The translations under genes were made by a program, and so were the position numbers. Under the pieces are notes generated by a model. The model was given only the letters and a program-made list of their open reading frames with translations, was not told the DNA's origin and made no database searches. A stretch of DNA of 64,000 bases. Origin: Comamonas testosteroni TK102. GTDB taxonomy: Bacteria; Pseudomonadota; Gammaproteobacteria; Burkholderiales; Burkholderiaceae_C. Of the stretch, positions 26,292-34,777 are shown one piece after another. The DNA lies in contig NZ_CP006704.1 of assembly GCF_000739375.1 (NCBI RefSeq), positions 4,340,001 through 4,404,000 of the forward strand, in the 5' to 3' direction. Each line of letters starts with the position of its first letter. Position 1 is the first letter of the stretch.

Positions 26292-27002
26292 TCAGCGCCG
26301 GCCGCCCAGCAGACCCGCGCCCAGCTTGAACAAATCTCCGGCATCCAGCTTGCCGTCGCCATTCTGATCGAGCAGGCTGCCGAGGATACCGCCCGCCATG
26401 CCGCCTTGCGACTGGATCTGGCCACGCTCCTGATCCAGAGCATTGCCCAGGTCGCCAGCCCCCATGCCCTGCGACTGGACCCGATTGGCCAGGAAAGACA
26501 TCACCAGCGGAGCCAGCAGGGCCAGCAACTGGCCTGCATTGCCCCCCAGACCCGTGGCCTGACCCAGCCGGGACTCGGCCTGCTGCTGCTGACCGCCAAA
26601 GATATTGCCCAGAATGGCGCCCGCATCCAGCTGCGAGTTGCCGGCACCGGAGCCGCCTCCCAGCACCGAACCCAGAATGCTGCCCAGCCCACCCAGGCCG
26701 CCAGCCGCACCGGCGCCACCGCCCGCTCCGCCGAGCAGGCCACCAAGCCCGCCCAGCAGACCGCCCATATCCATCGCGCCATTGGCACTGCTGTGATCGC
26801 GCTGCAGCGCACCGAACAGATCGGCAGCTCCCTGAGGCTCGGCCGTGTTCTGGCCCAGCGCACCAAACAGCATGGGCAGCGCCACACCCACGGCCTGCTC
26901 GGCCTGCACGGAGTCGATGCCCAGCTGCTGGGCCATGCCCTGCATGGGAGCGCCCTGCAGCTGGCCCATGAGCTCGTCGGTCAAAGATGCGTTAGCGGTC
27001 AT
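26292..27002 (-). CDS. DUF937 (YidB-like) protein with glycine-rich middle and EF-hand-like loop
   Basis: A 236-residue protein of the DUF937 family. Residues 1-65 form a helical head (LTDELMGQLQGAPMQGMAQQ); about 80-125 is a low-complexity Gly/Leu/Ala region of GLLGG and GGLG repeats; the middle holds LGNIFGGQQQQAESRLGQAT and a hydrophobic ALLAPLVMSFLAN. The end carries DQNGDGKLDAGD, a near-canonical calcium-binding EF-hand loop, then DLFKLGAGLLGGRR. ATG 27002 follows GAGGAG. No signal peptide is visible. Function unknown. Confidence 0.82.
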   Translation of the reverse strand: MTANASLTDELMGQLQGAPMQGMAQQLGIDSVQAEQAVGVALPMLFGALGQNTAEPQGAADLFGALQRDHSSANGAMDMGGLLGGLGGLLGGAGGGAGAAGGLGGLGSILGSVLGGGSGAGNSQLDAGAILGNIFGGQQQQAESRLGQATGLGGNAGQLLALLAPLVMSFLANRVQSQGMGAGDLGNALDQERGQIQSQGGMAGGILGSLLDQNGDGKLDAGDLFKLGAGLLGGRR

Positions 27003-27136
27003 TTCAACACTCCTCAAAAACAGCGCACATGGTACGCGCGCCCTTTGTCCCGAAATGTGATCAATGTTCATTCACTACGCAAGCCCCTCCCGGGCTATAG
27101 ACCATTGAGGCGGCCAGCGCCTGGTGACGACTCGGC

Positions 27137-28183
27137 TCAGAAGGAGTGCGAGATGCCGACCAGCAGCGAGCGCGGCTTGCTGCCCTTGGGAACCGAAGGC
27201 CCGGCATTGCTGGCACTGTTGATGGTGAATGCTGCGTCGGCCTCGTTGCGGATTGCGGAGATGCCCGCATACAGCTTGGTGCGCTTGGACAGCGCATGGT
27301 CGTAGCGCACGCTCAGGGCACGGGCATCGCTGTTCGCGCGCGCACGCCCCTGGAACTGCCCATAGGACAGCAGCACCTGCCCTGCCGTGCTGACCGGTAT
27401 GGTCATGCTGACTTCAAAGAAGCGCCCGCGCTTGCTGGCGGCATCCGGCAGATCATCCTCCCGGGTGGAAAGCAGCAAGGCCGCCCGAGCCACCTTGAAG
27501 TCATAGGAGCCGCCCAGCAAGCGATAGCGGTCGGTGTTCTGGGCCGTGGTGCGACGCTCCCACAGCGAGGCCCCCAGGCTCCAGGGGCCACGCGTGTAGT
27601 CCAGCGAGCCGCCGAACTGGCGCCCCACATTGGTGCCGGCGTTCTCCCCGAACGAGTACATGCCCCGCACCACCAGCCCCGCCATGGAAGCCGACTGAAA
27701 GCGCAGCGAGTTGTCAGCGCGCAGCACCGTGCCGTCACGGAAATAGTTGGCGGCATTGCCCCAGATCAGGCCCGTCAGGGCATAGGAAGCCAGCGAGGTA
27801 TGAAACGTGGTGTAGTGGCGGCCCACCGTCAGCTGACCCCAGTCGCCGCCCATGCCGACAAAGACCTGCCGGCCAAAGGCGAGCCCGCCCTGACCGCGCT
27901 CGCCGGTATCGGCATTCAGTCCGGCCTCCATCACGTACAGTGCACGCAGGCCGCCGCCCAGATCCTCGGTTCCGCGAACGCCCCAGCGCGAGCCCGCCAG
28001 GACACCGCTTTCCGCACGCAGGGTGCGGCCCGCGCCGGTGGACACCGACTCGGCGGCCATGTCCACCACGCCGTACAGAGTGACCTGGGATGTGGCGGGC
28101 CCAGCGGTCTGGGCCTGAGCCAGCGAGCATGCGGAGATGAAGGCAGCGGCCACGGCCAAGCCTCCCGATTGCAAGGATGTCAT
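27137..28183 (-). CDS. Outer-membrane porin (Burkholderiales general porin type)
   Basis: A 348-residue beta-barrel with an export signal (cleaved after about residue 24, ACSLAQA). SQVTLYGVVDMAAESVST opens the barrel, RWGVRGTEDLGGGLRALYVM and FGRQVFVGMGGDWGQLTVGR are the standard strand and loop-3 region, and the C-terminus ends in Phe (LLVGISHSF), the outer-membrane assembly signal. It lies downstream of a Bug receptor, EthD-like protein and alcohol dehydrogenase on the same strand, so it could provide the outer-membrane entry for that pathway, though a 130-base gap separates it. Confidence 0.95.
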   Translation of the reverse strand: MTSLQSGGLAVAAAFISACSLAQAQTAGPATSQVTLYGVVDMAAESVSTGAGRTLRAESGVLAGSRWGVRGTEDLGGGLRALYVMEAGLNADTGERGQGGLAFGRQVFVGMGGDWGQLTVGRHYTTFHTSLASYALTGLIWGNAANYFRDGTVLRADNSLRFQSASMAGLVVRGMYSFGENAGTNVGRQFGGSLDYTRGPWSLGASLWERRTTAQNTDRYRLLGGSYDFKVARAALLLSTREDDLPDAASKRGRFFEVSMTIPVSTAGQVLLSYGQFQGRARANSDARALSVRYDHALSKRTKLYAGISAIRNEADAAFTINSASNAGPSVPKGSKPRSLLVGISHSF

Positions 28184-28316
28184 GAAGTCTCTCTTTTTAA
28201 TAATGGATGGGCCTCGCAGCAGATTCCTGCCGCTGTCGAGCCGCTGACAGCGGCATCCACCGCAGCTGCGGGGATGCCGTGTGGGAGTCCGGCGCCTCAG
28301 ATGGCGCCGGCCGCGC

Positions 28317-29300
28317 TCATTCGAGGCGGATGTTCTTTTGCGTGATCAGGCTGCCGTAGATGCGTGCATCGTTTTCGATGCGCCTGGCCAGCGAGGCGGC
28401 GCTGGTGTCGTCGATACGCCAGCCCTGAGCCAGCAGCTTGCTGCGGATATCGGGAGCATGAAGAATCTTTTCCAGGGCCGCGGCCAGCTTGGCGCGATGC
28501 TCGGCGGGCATGGAAGCCGGTGCCATGACCGCATTCCAGACTTCGATGTCCACATTGCCGGCACCAATCTCCGGCATGGCCGGGACGCCGGGCGCCAGCG
28601 GACTGCGCTTGCTGGAACTCACGGCCAGGGCGGCCAGCTTGCCAGACTGGACCAGCGGCATGACGGTGGAGGCCGGCAGCAAGGCCATCTGCACCTGATC
28701 GCCCATCAAGGCGTTGACCACCGCCGGGCCACCGTTATAGGGCACATGCTGCAGATTCAGGCCCATGGCTTCCTTGATCAGCTCCACGCCCAGATGGCCA
28801 CCGGACCCCGTGCCCACCGAGCCGTAGTTGCCCTGGGTCCCGGTCTTGAGCGCCTTGAAATAAGCCCCTGCATTCGCGGCCATGGACTTGGGAGCCACCA
28901 GTACCAGAGGGGCCGATCCGATCATGGCCAGCGGTGCGAGATCCTTGATCGGATCGTAGGGCAGCTTGCTGTAGAGAAACTTGGAACTGGTCAGCGGGCC
29001 ATTGCCGATCACGCCTATGGTGTGGCCGTCGCCGGCCTTGGCCACGGCATCAGCGCCGATATTGCCGCTGGCCCCACCCTTGTTCTCCACCACCACAGGC
29101 TGCCCCAGAGCCTTGGTCAGGGGCTCGGCCAGCAGGCGGGCCTGCACATCGGGCGAAGAGCCGCTGGCATAGCCGACGATCAGACGTATGGGGCGGGTGG
29201 GCCAGTCAGTCTTGCCCTGGGCCTGAGCCGCCAAGGGCAGGCACGCAGCGGCGCACAGCAGCAGGGCAGCCCGGCGCACGGGCATCGATTTTCTTGTCAT
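28317..29300 (-). CDS. Bug/TctC-type periplasmic solute receptor
   Basis: A 327-residue protein with a Sec signal (MPVRRAALLLCAAACLPLAA, cleaved AQAQ). PTRPIRLIVGYASGSSPDVQ is the opening strand-loop of Bug receptors; GGASGNIGADAVAKA and LQHVPYNGGPAVVNALMGDQ are the other conserved ligand-loop segments. Bug proteins bind carboxylates through water-bridged contacts. No TctA or TctB genes are present. It is the third gene of an alcohol dehydrogenase, EthD-like, Bug series. GGAGAC precedes ATG 29300. Confidence 0.94.
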   Translation of the reverse strand: MTRKSMPVRRAALLLCAAACLPLAAQAQGKTDWPTRPIRLIVGYASGSSPDVQARLLAEPLTKALGQPVVVENKGGASGNIGADAVAKAGDGHTIGVIGNGPLTSSKFLYSKLPYDPIKDLAPLAMIGSAPLVLVAPKSMAANAGAYFKALKTGTQGNYGSVGTGSGGHLGVELIKEAMGLNLQHVPYNGGPAVVNALMGDQVQMALLPASTVMPLVQSGKLAALAVSSSKRSPLAPGVPAMPEIGAGNVDIEVWNAVMAPASMPAEHRAKLAAALEKILHAPDIRSKLLAQGWRIDDTSAASLARRIENDARIYGSLITQKNIRLE

Positions 29301-29329
29301 CTTTATGTCTCCAGAATCTCAGTCTCGGA

Positions 29330-30049
29330 TCAACAATCGGCGTATCCAGCCATCAGTTCCATCAAGGGTGGCAGGCGTCCACTGGCGGGCAGGGCCAGCT
29401 GCGAACGGTACACCCGGGTTTGCAGGCTAAAAGCCTGCTGTGCAGGCGTTTCGAGGTGATGTGCCTGCATTTGGTCGGCCCACCATTGGGCCCCCTGGGT
29501 GCATGCCGTTCCGTCCAGATGCTCGGCCAGCATGACCACCGTGAATTCCCCCTGGGCCTGCTCGGCAATGCACTCCCCGCCAACGGGGTAGTGCAAGGAA
29601 CGCTCCACAGGCACCACACCCGCCATGACCCGCAGCAGACGCCCTTGCTGCACCGCCTGCTCCGCCCAGCGGGCTGCCTGCGCGGCCCAGGCCTGTACAT
29701 CGGCGGTGACGGCCTTGAGCGTCGTCAGCGCCGCACCGCTGGATGCTCCAGCCTGGACCTGCAATATGCAGGGCCTGCGCATGAAAGCACTCAGGCGCGG
29801 CCTCATGCGTGCCGACCAGGGCGTGGGGTTGGCGATCACATCCGCATACTCGGCCGAGTCCAGGGCCGCCAGAGACTCCAGACCGTAGAGCGTGAAGTAT
29901 CCGCAGGCGCCGACATAGCGATGGCCGTAGACAAAGCCCGGCAAACCCACGCGCTCGGGAACATGCTCGAGGGCATGCCAAGCCTCGTATTCTGCGCGAG
30001 CCTCGGGCCGGTCAATGTCGTTCCACAGGGCCAGGAAGGCGCAGCTCAT
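29330..30049 (-). CDS. EthD-like dimeric alpha/beta-barrel protein
   Basis: A 239-residue protein that I do not recognise by name. Its start (SCAFLALWNDIDRPEARAEY, then EAWHALEHVPERVGLPGFVY and GHRYVG) fits the ferredoxin-like dimeric alpha/beta barrel pattern W-D-x(n)-Y-x-W-H-x(2)-EH-x(2)-ER shared with EthD and related small monooxygenase-like proteins. A second, weaker copy may occupy the C-terminal half (about 150-230). The ATG overlaps the dehydrogenase stop by 4 bases, so both belong to one operon. A role in handling the aldehyde or ketone product is possible but unproven. Confidence 0.75.
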   Translation of the reverse strand: MSCAFLALWNDIDRPEARAEYEAWHALEHVPERVGLPGFVYGHRYVGACGYFTLYGLESLAALDSAEYADVIANPTPWSARMRPRLSAFMRRPCILQVQAGASSGAALTTLKAVTADVQAWAAQAARWAEQAVQQGRLLRVMAGVVPVERSLHYPVGGECIAEQAQGEFTVVMLAEHLDGTACTQGAQWWADQMQAHHLETPAQQAFSLQTRVYRSQLALPASGRLPPLMELMAGYADC

Positions 30050-31095
30050 GATGCAGAACCCGCGCCGGGTTGAATCAGCACCTTGCTCGCCAGCCGCGCG
30101 CGCGCCAGGTCAAAACCCCGCCCGGCCTGCGCAAGCGGCACGCGGTGGGTGATCATGAGGCGCAGCTTATCCTGATGGGTCTGCATGAATTCAACGACCT
30201 CCAGCCAGCAGCGTTCCGGCGTGCGATAGGAGCCGCGCAGCTGCTGATGACGCCGCACCAGGGCCGTCAGATCCAGCGGCACGGGGGCTGAATGAATGCC
30301 TGCAATCACAAGCACACCATGGGTCTTGAGTGCGCGCAGGGCCGGCGCCAGCACGGCCGCCGCCCCGGTGGCTTCGATCACCACGTCAAAGAAAGCTTCC
30401 TGCGTATACGCGGCAAGGGCTTCGTCGATGTCCTGCCCCTCGAAGTCCAGCAAATCCTCGAACCCCATGGAGCGCAGGACCTCCAGCCGCGCGGCATCGC
30501 CATGGCCGGCAACCACCACCTGGGCCGCCCCTGCGGCACGCGCAAACAGCGCAATGCCCTGACCGATATTGCCAGGTCCCAGGATCAGCACGCGATCGCC
30601 GGGCTGGACATTGCCCGTGCGCACGGCTTCGAAGCTCACCGACAGCGGCTCGGCCAATGCGGCAACCTCGGGGTCCACGCCGTGTGGAATCGCCACGCAA
30701 TTGCGCAGGGGCACGGCCACATACTCGGCAAAGCCGCCATGGCGCATGACACCGATGCCGCGGCGGGTAGTGCAGGCATCGAAGTCGCCGGCACTGCAAC
30801 TGGGGCATCTGCCGCAGGTGACCGAAGGCCGCACGGCCACCAGCTGGCCCAGGGGCAGATGCTCGGCCCCCTCGCCTCTGGCCACAATCTCGCCGCTGAA
30901 CTCGTGACCCACGGTCACCGGCAGCGCGGCCTGCAAAAAGTGATAGCTCGCCGTCCAGGCATCGATATGCAGATCCGTGCCACAGACACCAGTGGAATGA
31001 ACCCGCAGCAGCACCTCGCCTGCGGCAGGCGACGGCATGTCGACCTCGTTGAGCTTCAGTCCCTTGGCGGACTCGGTTTTTTGCAAGGCTTGCAT
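30046..31095 (-). CDS. Zinc-dependent alcohol dehydrogenase (MDR family)
   Basis: A 349-residue cytosolic NAD(P)-dependent dehydrogenase. Catalytic zinc ligands: Cys in STGVCGTDLHID and His-Glu in TVGHEFSGEIVARGEG; the structural zinc set is CGRCPSCSAGDFDAC. The Rossmann motif is VLILGPGNIGQGIALFARAA. It resembles sorbitol/L-threonine-type polyol dehydrogenases. ATG 31095 starts the usual domain (MQALQKTESAKGLKLNEVDM), although no clear ribosome site precedes it; a GTG at 31164 is the alternative. It is the first gene of a minus-strand operon and divergent from a LysR gene, its likely regulator. Confidence 0.92.
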   Translation of the reverse strand: MQALQKTESAKGLKLNEVDMPSPAAGEVLLRVHSTGVCGTDLHIDAWTASYHFLQAALPVTVGHEFSGEIVARGEGAEHLPLGQLVAVRPSVTCGRCPSCSAGDFDACTTRRGIGVMRHGGFAEYVAVPLRNCVAIPHGVDPEVAALAEPLSVSFEAVRTGNVQPGDRVLILGPGNIGQGIALFARAAGAAQVVVAGHGDAARLEVLRSMGFEDLLDFEGQDIDEALAAYTQEAFFDVVIEATGAAAVLAPALRALKTHGVLVIAGIHSAPVPLDLTALVRRHQQLRGSYRTPERCWLEVVEFMQTHQDKLRLMITHRVPLAQAGRGFDLARARLASKVLIQPGAGSAS

Positions 31096-31168
31096 GAGAC
31101 AGGCAATGCATGCGTGGACATGCATCTCAAAACGAACAGGATCGGCAGTGTTGCCGCCCTTCACTCAT

Positions 31169-31215
31169 ATGTCCAACACTGATTTAATATAAAAATCATA
31201 CTTTTTAAATATGGA
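31169..31215. promoter_or_regulatory. AT-rich divergent promoter between dehydrogenase operon and LysR gene
   Basis: A strongly AT-rich stretch with ATTTAA (31182-31187) and TTAAAT (31205-31210) as inverted arms and several T-N11-A spacings, as expected for a LysR-type site. No single box stands out. Confidence 0.35.
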
Positions 31216-31226
31216 TTGATTCAGGC

Positions 31227-32174
31227 ATGGAACTGAGACATCTGCGCTACTTCGTGGCGGTTGCCGAGCAGGGCAACGTCAGCAGGGCAGCCCGCAAGCT
31301 ATTCATCGCCCAGCCGCCGCTGTCACAGCAACTCAAGCAACTTGAGGACGAGGTCGGCACGCAGCTCTTCACCCGCCTGCCGCGCGGCATGCAGCTCACC
31401 GCTGCGGGCGAATCGCTGCTGGAAGATGCACGCGTCATATTGGCGCGCGCCGAGCAAGCCCCCTTGCGAGCGCGCGAACGAGAGCGCAGCAGCCAGACCG
31501 TGCTGCGCCTGGGGCTGGTTCCCTCGGCCCTGCAGTCCCTGCTGCCCGGCTTGCTGCTGGCTGTGGCACAGGCCGGCTGTGACGTGCAGATCGAAGCCCG
31601 CGAAATGATTTCCTCCCAGCAACAGCGGGCCTTGCGCCAGGGCGAGCTGGAACTCGGCTTTGCCCGCCCCGGGCACAGGGAAGCCGACGAGCTTGAGCTG
31701 GCCAGCATTGACGACCCCTATTGCCTGGCAGTTCCGGCCTCGCACCCGCTGGCCGGAGGCAGAGGAATGCTGGATCTTCAAGCCGCCGTGCATCAGCCCT
31801 TTGTGGGCTTCACCCGCTATCAGGACACCGACTACTTCGACCGCACGGTCGCGCTGTGCGCCGAGGCCGGCTTCACTCCGCTGATACGCCACGAAGCCGG
31901 TCAGCTGGTGAATGTGCTGGCGCTCGTGGCCTGCGGTCTTGGCGTGGCCATCGTGCCGGCATCCTTCGCGATGTTCCACCGCGAGCAGATCGTGTTCCGG
32001 CCGCTTCGGGCTTCGCGCCAGGCCAGTCGGCTCGCCGTTCTGGCATCTGCCGAAGCGCTCAGGCGCAACCCCATGCTGGACCTTGTCGCCCAGCTCGCGC
32101 AATCCCAGCTACAGGCCCTGGCTGCACAGCTGGCGCAACAGGGAGCGACGGTTTTCCGACCACGGCCGGTTTGA
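31227..32174 (+). CDS. LysR-family transcriptional regulator
   Basis: A 315-residue regulator. The winged helix-turn-helix is at the N-terminus (MELRHLRYFVAVAEQGNVSR, AARKLFIAQPPLSQQLKQLE), followed by a linker and the periplasmic-binding-like effector domain (about 90-300). The HTH resembles the CatR/BenM-type branch that binds aromatic or dicarboxylic acids. It is divergent from the alcohol dehydrogenase operon, the standard LysR layout, so that operon is its likely target. It ends 58 bases before ybiB on the same strand. Confidence 0.95.
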   Translation: MELRHLRYFVAVAEQGNVSRAARKLFIAQPPLSQQLKQLEDEVGTQLFTRLPRGMQLTAAGESLLEDARVILARAEQAPLRARERERSSQTVLRLGLVPSALQSLLPGLLLAVAQAGCDVQIEAREMISSQQQRALRQGELELGFARPGHREADELELASIDDPYCLAVPASHPLAGGRGMLDLQAAVHQPFVGFTRYQDTDYFDRTVALCAEAGFTPLIRHEAGQLVNVLALVACGLGVAIVPASFAMFHREQIVFRPLRASRQASRLAVLASAEALRRNPMLDLVAQLAQSQLQALAAQLAQQGATVFRPRPV

Positions 32175-32232
32175 TTTATATAACCAAATCGTCTGACAAC
32201 TCATGGTTTTTATAGCGACAATTACGTTAATC

Positions 32233-33249
32233 ATGAGCATCAGCCACTACATCAAGGAAATCGGTCGCGGCACCAAGGGCGCGCGCTCTCTTTCGCGGGC
32301 CCAGGCCTGCGATCTGATGGGGCAGGTGCTGGACGGCAAGGTCAGCGATCTGGAGCTGGGCGGCTTTTGCATTGCCATGCGATTCAAGGGCGAAAGCGCC
32401 GAAGAGCTGGCAGGCTTTCTCGACGCCACCCAGCAACGTCTGCCTGTGTGGCCGCAGGCTCACAAAGCCCTGCCCGTAGTCGTCATCCCCAGCTATAACG
32501 GCTCGCGCAAGCTGGCCAACCTCACCCCGCTGCTGGCAGGTCTGCTAGCGCAAAAAGGACTGCCCGTGCTCGTGCACGGCAGCCATACCGAGGACAAGCG
32601 CCTGGGCACGGCCGAGGTATGGCGGCAACTGGGCTGGACGGCCATCGAGCGCCCCGTCGCCCTGGAGCCTGGCGACAAGGTCTGGATGCAGACCCGTCAC
32701 CTGCTGGCACCGCTGGATCGGCTGCTGCAGATTCGCCGCCAGATGGGCCTGCGCAACCCCTCGCACAGCATCGTCAAACTGCTGGACCCCATCCATGGCA
32801 ACAGCACCGCGCAGTCCGGGCTGGTGCTGGCCAGCTACACCCACCCGGCCTATGCCCAGCCCATGCTCCAGACGCTGGCCATGCGCGCGACCAGTGCGCT
32901 GCTGGTGCGCGGCACGGAAGGCGAGGCCGTGGCCGCCCCCCACCGCGAACCCGTGAGTACGGGTGTGATTGCCGGAGAAATCTGCTTTGAGCGTTCTTCC
33001 CTGCACAGCAGCCAGCTCGCATCCGGCACCGAGATCAGTGCCCCGGAACAAGATCTGAATGCCGAGCAGACAGCCCGGCTGACGCTGGACATCCTGAACG
33101 GCCAGCAGCCTGCGCCGGCGCCGATCGCGCAACAATTGGAACAGATACAAGCCCTGCACCAGGCCATGCAGGTCACCGATGCCGGCGCTGCCGCCAGCCG
33201 CGCCGCACTGCAAGCCTATAACCGCAGCCCGACTGAGACCCCACAATGA
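32233..33249 (+). CDS. ybiB: DNA-binding protein YbiB (TrpD2-like)
   Basis: A 338-residue homologue of anthranilate phosphoribosyltransferase. Start MSISHYIKEIGRGTKGARSL and LSRAQACDLMGQVLDGKVSD match YbiB; VVIPSYNGSRKLANLTPLLA replaces the PRPP-binding loop of TrpD, which fits proteins that bind nucleic acid instead of catalysing. LGLRNP-like RQMGLRNPSHSIVKLLDPIH is conserved. ATG 32233 fits the family; the open frame extends 10 codons upstream, and no strong ribosome site is seen for either. It overlaps cobA by 4 bases. In beta-proteobacteria this pair often lies beside nitrate-assimilation genes, which are absent here. Confidence 0.9.
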   Translation: MSISHYIKEIGRGTKGARSLSRAQACDLMGQVLDGKVSDLELGGFCIAMRFKGESAEELAGFLDATQQRLPVWPQAHKALPVVVIPSYNGSRKLANLTPLLAGLLAQKGLPVLVHGSHTEDKRLGTAEVWRQLGWTAIERPVALEPGDKVWMQTRHLLAPLDRLLQIRRQMGLRNPSHSIVKLLDPIHGNSTAQSGLVLASYTHPAYAQPMLQTLAMRATSALLVRGTEGEAVAAPHREPVSTGVIAGEICFERSSLHSSQLASGTEISAPEQDLNAEQTARLTLDILNGQQPAPAPIAQQLEQIQALHQAMQVTDAGAAASRAALQAYNRSPTETPQ

Positions 33250-34046
33250 CTGCCATTTCCCACAACCCCAATCAGCGCGGCTCGTGCACCCTGGTGGGTG
33301 CAGGCCCCGGCGACCCCGAGCTGCTGACCATCAAGGCCGCCAAGGCCATTGCCGCAGCCAGCGTGCTGTTTGTCGACGATCTGGTCAGCGACGGTGTGAT
33401 GAGCCACGCCTCGCCCACTGCCCGCGTGGTCTATGTGGGCAAGCGCGGCGGCTGCAAGAGCACCCCCCAGGCCTTTATCGAAAAGCTCATGATTGCGGCC
33501 GTGCAGGACGGCGAACGCGTGGTGCGCCTCAAGGGCGGCGACCCCTTCATCTTTGGCCGTGGCGGCGAAGAGGTCGAACATCTGCGTCAGGCCGGCATCG
33601 AGGTGGATGTCATCAACGGCATCACCTCCGGCCTTGCGGGCCTGACCAGCCTGGGCGCCCCGCTGACCCACCGCGACCGCGCGCATGGCGTGCTTTTCAT
33701 GACCGGCCATGCCAAGCCCGGCGACAGCGGCCCCGACTGGCGCCAGATCGCCGCCACGGCCCATGCGGCCAAGCTGACGCTGGTGATCTATATGGGAGTG
33801 AGCAGCGTCGAGCGCATCAGCAGCGAGCTGCTCAGCGGTCTGCCCGGCAGCACGCCCGTGGCCGTGATCCAGCATGCCAGCCTGCCGCAGCAGCGCCATG
33901 CGCTGACCTTTCTGAAGGATTTGCCGCAGTGCATTGCCGACCATCAGCTGGGCAGCCCCAGCATCATCGTCGTCGGCGATGTGGTCCAGGGTATTGCCGC
34001 CTGGCAGAACCAGCCCCAGGACTTGCCGCAATCAGCGGCGGCCTGA
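33246..34046 (+). CDS. cobA: Uroporphyrinogen-III C-methyltransferase
   Basis: A 266-residue SAM-dependent enzyme that methylates uroporphyrinogen III at C2 and C7 to precorrin-2, the branch to siroheme and cobalamin. The N-terminal TLVGAGPGDPELLTIKAAKA, the middle VRLKGGDPFIFGRGGEEVEH and GITSGLAGLTSLGAPLTHRD are full matches to the family. It lacks the CysG dehydrogenase/ferrochelatase domain, so those steps must be encoded elsewhere. Start ATG 33246 overlaps the ybiB stop (ATGA). Confidence 0.96.
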   Translation: MTAISHNPNQRGSCTLVGAGPGDPELLTIKAAKAIAAASVLFVDDLVSDGVMSHASPTARVVYVGKRGGCKSTPQAFIEKLMIAAVQDGERVVRLKGGDPFIFGRGGEEVEHLRQAGIEVDVINGITSGLAGLTSLGAPLTHRDRAHGVLFMTGHAKPGDSGPDWRQIAATAHAAKLTLVIYMGVSSVERISSELLSGLPGSTPVAVIQHASLPQQRHALTFLKDLPQCIADHQLGSPSIIVVGDVVQGIAAWQNQPQDLPQSAAA

Positions 34047-34058
34047 GCCAGGACCGCC

Positions 34059-34081
34059 CCCGGGCTGTCCTGCAGCCCGGG
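34059..34081. terminator. Hairpin between convergent cobA and thioesterase genes
   Basis: CCCGGGCTG (34059-34067) pairs with CAGCCCGGG (34073-34081). GC-rich with no T-run, so it may be a weak or Rho-assisted stop. Confidence 0.5.
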
Positions 34082-34104
34082 CGGGCGGCAAGCGCCGCCC
34101 CGAC

Positions 34105-34584
34105 TCAGGGAGTACGAGTCTCGGCGAAGCGCTCGGCCAGCTCCTTGCGCAGCTCCTTGCGAACGATGGCGGCGTCCCAGCGGCGCTTTTCCTCGTCGGT
34201 TTCGAGCTGCAGCGGTGGCACGGGGGCAGGCTTCTTGTCATCGTCCACGGCCACCATGGTGAAGAAGCAGCTGTTCACGTGGCGCACCACCTGGCTGCGA
34301 ATCTCCTCGGCAATCACCTTGATGCCGATTTCCATGGACGACTTGCCGGTGTGGTTCACGCTGGCCAGAAAAGTCACCAGCTCGCCCACATGGATGGGCT
34401 GCAGAAACATCACCTGATCCACGCTCAGCGTCACGACATAGCGGCCCGCATAGCGGCTGGCGCAGGCATAGGCAACCTGATCCAGCAGTTTCAAAATGGC
34501 GCCGCCGTGCACATTGCCGGAGAAGTTGGCCATGTCGGGCGACATGAGCACGGTCATGCTCAGCTGGTGGGATGGTGTATTCAT
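34105..34584 (-). CDS. Acyl-CoA thioesterase, hotdog fold (YciA type)
   Basis: A 159-residue cytosolic enzyme that hydrolyses acyl-CoA. MSPDMANFSGNVHGGAILKL is the signature with the catalytic Asp region, followed by LDQVAYACASRYAGRYVVTL and VGELVTFLASVNHTGKSSME. The C-terminal tail (about 120-159) is charged and helical. ATG 34584 is where family similarity begins; there is no good ribosome site. A longer start exists 19 codons upstream without family support. It is alone on its strand. Confidence 0.93.
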   Translation of the reverse strand: MNTPSHQLSMTVLMSPDMANFSGNVHGGAILKLLDQVAYACASRYAGRYVVTLSVDQVMFLQPIHVGELVTFLASVNHTGKSSMEIGIKVIAEEIRSQVVRHVNSCFFTMVAVDDDKKPAPVPPLQLETDEEKRRWDAAIVRKELRKELAERFAETRTP

Positions 34585-34777
34585 GGGGCGCGATTCTAGA
34601 AGTGATCCATGGCACATGCAGAGGCTTGCCGCATATCCCAACAGGACAACGGGCTGGCGACTGCACAGGCATCACGACCCGCGCATTTCGGGACTTTGTC
34701 AGCCCATCCAACTCCAGTGACCGGCCATCTGGGACAATGACCGGCTTTGTTGTTCGTGCTTCAGCGCCCTGCCCGCC

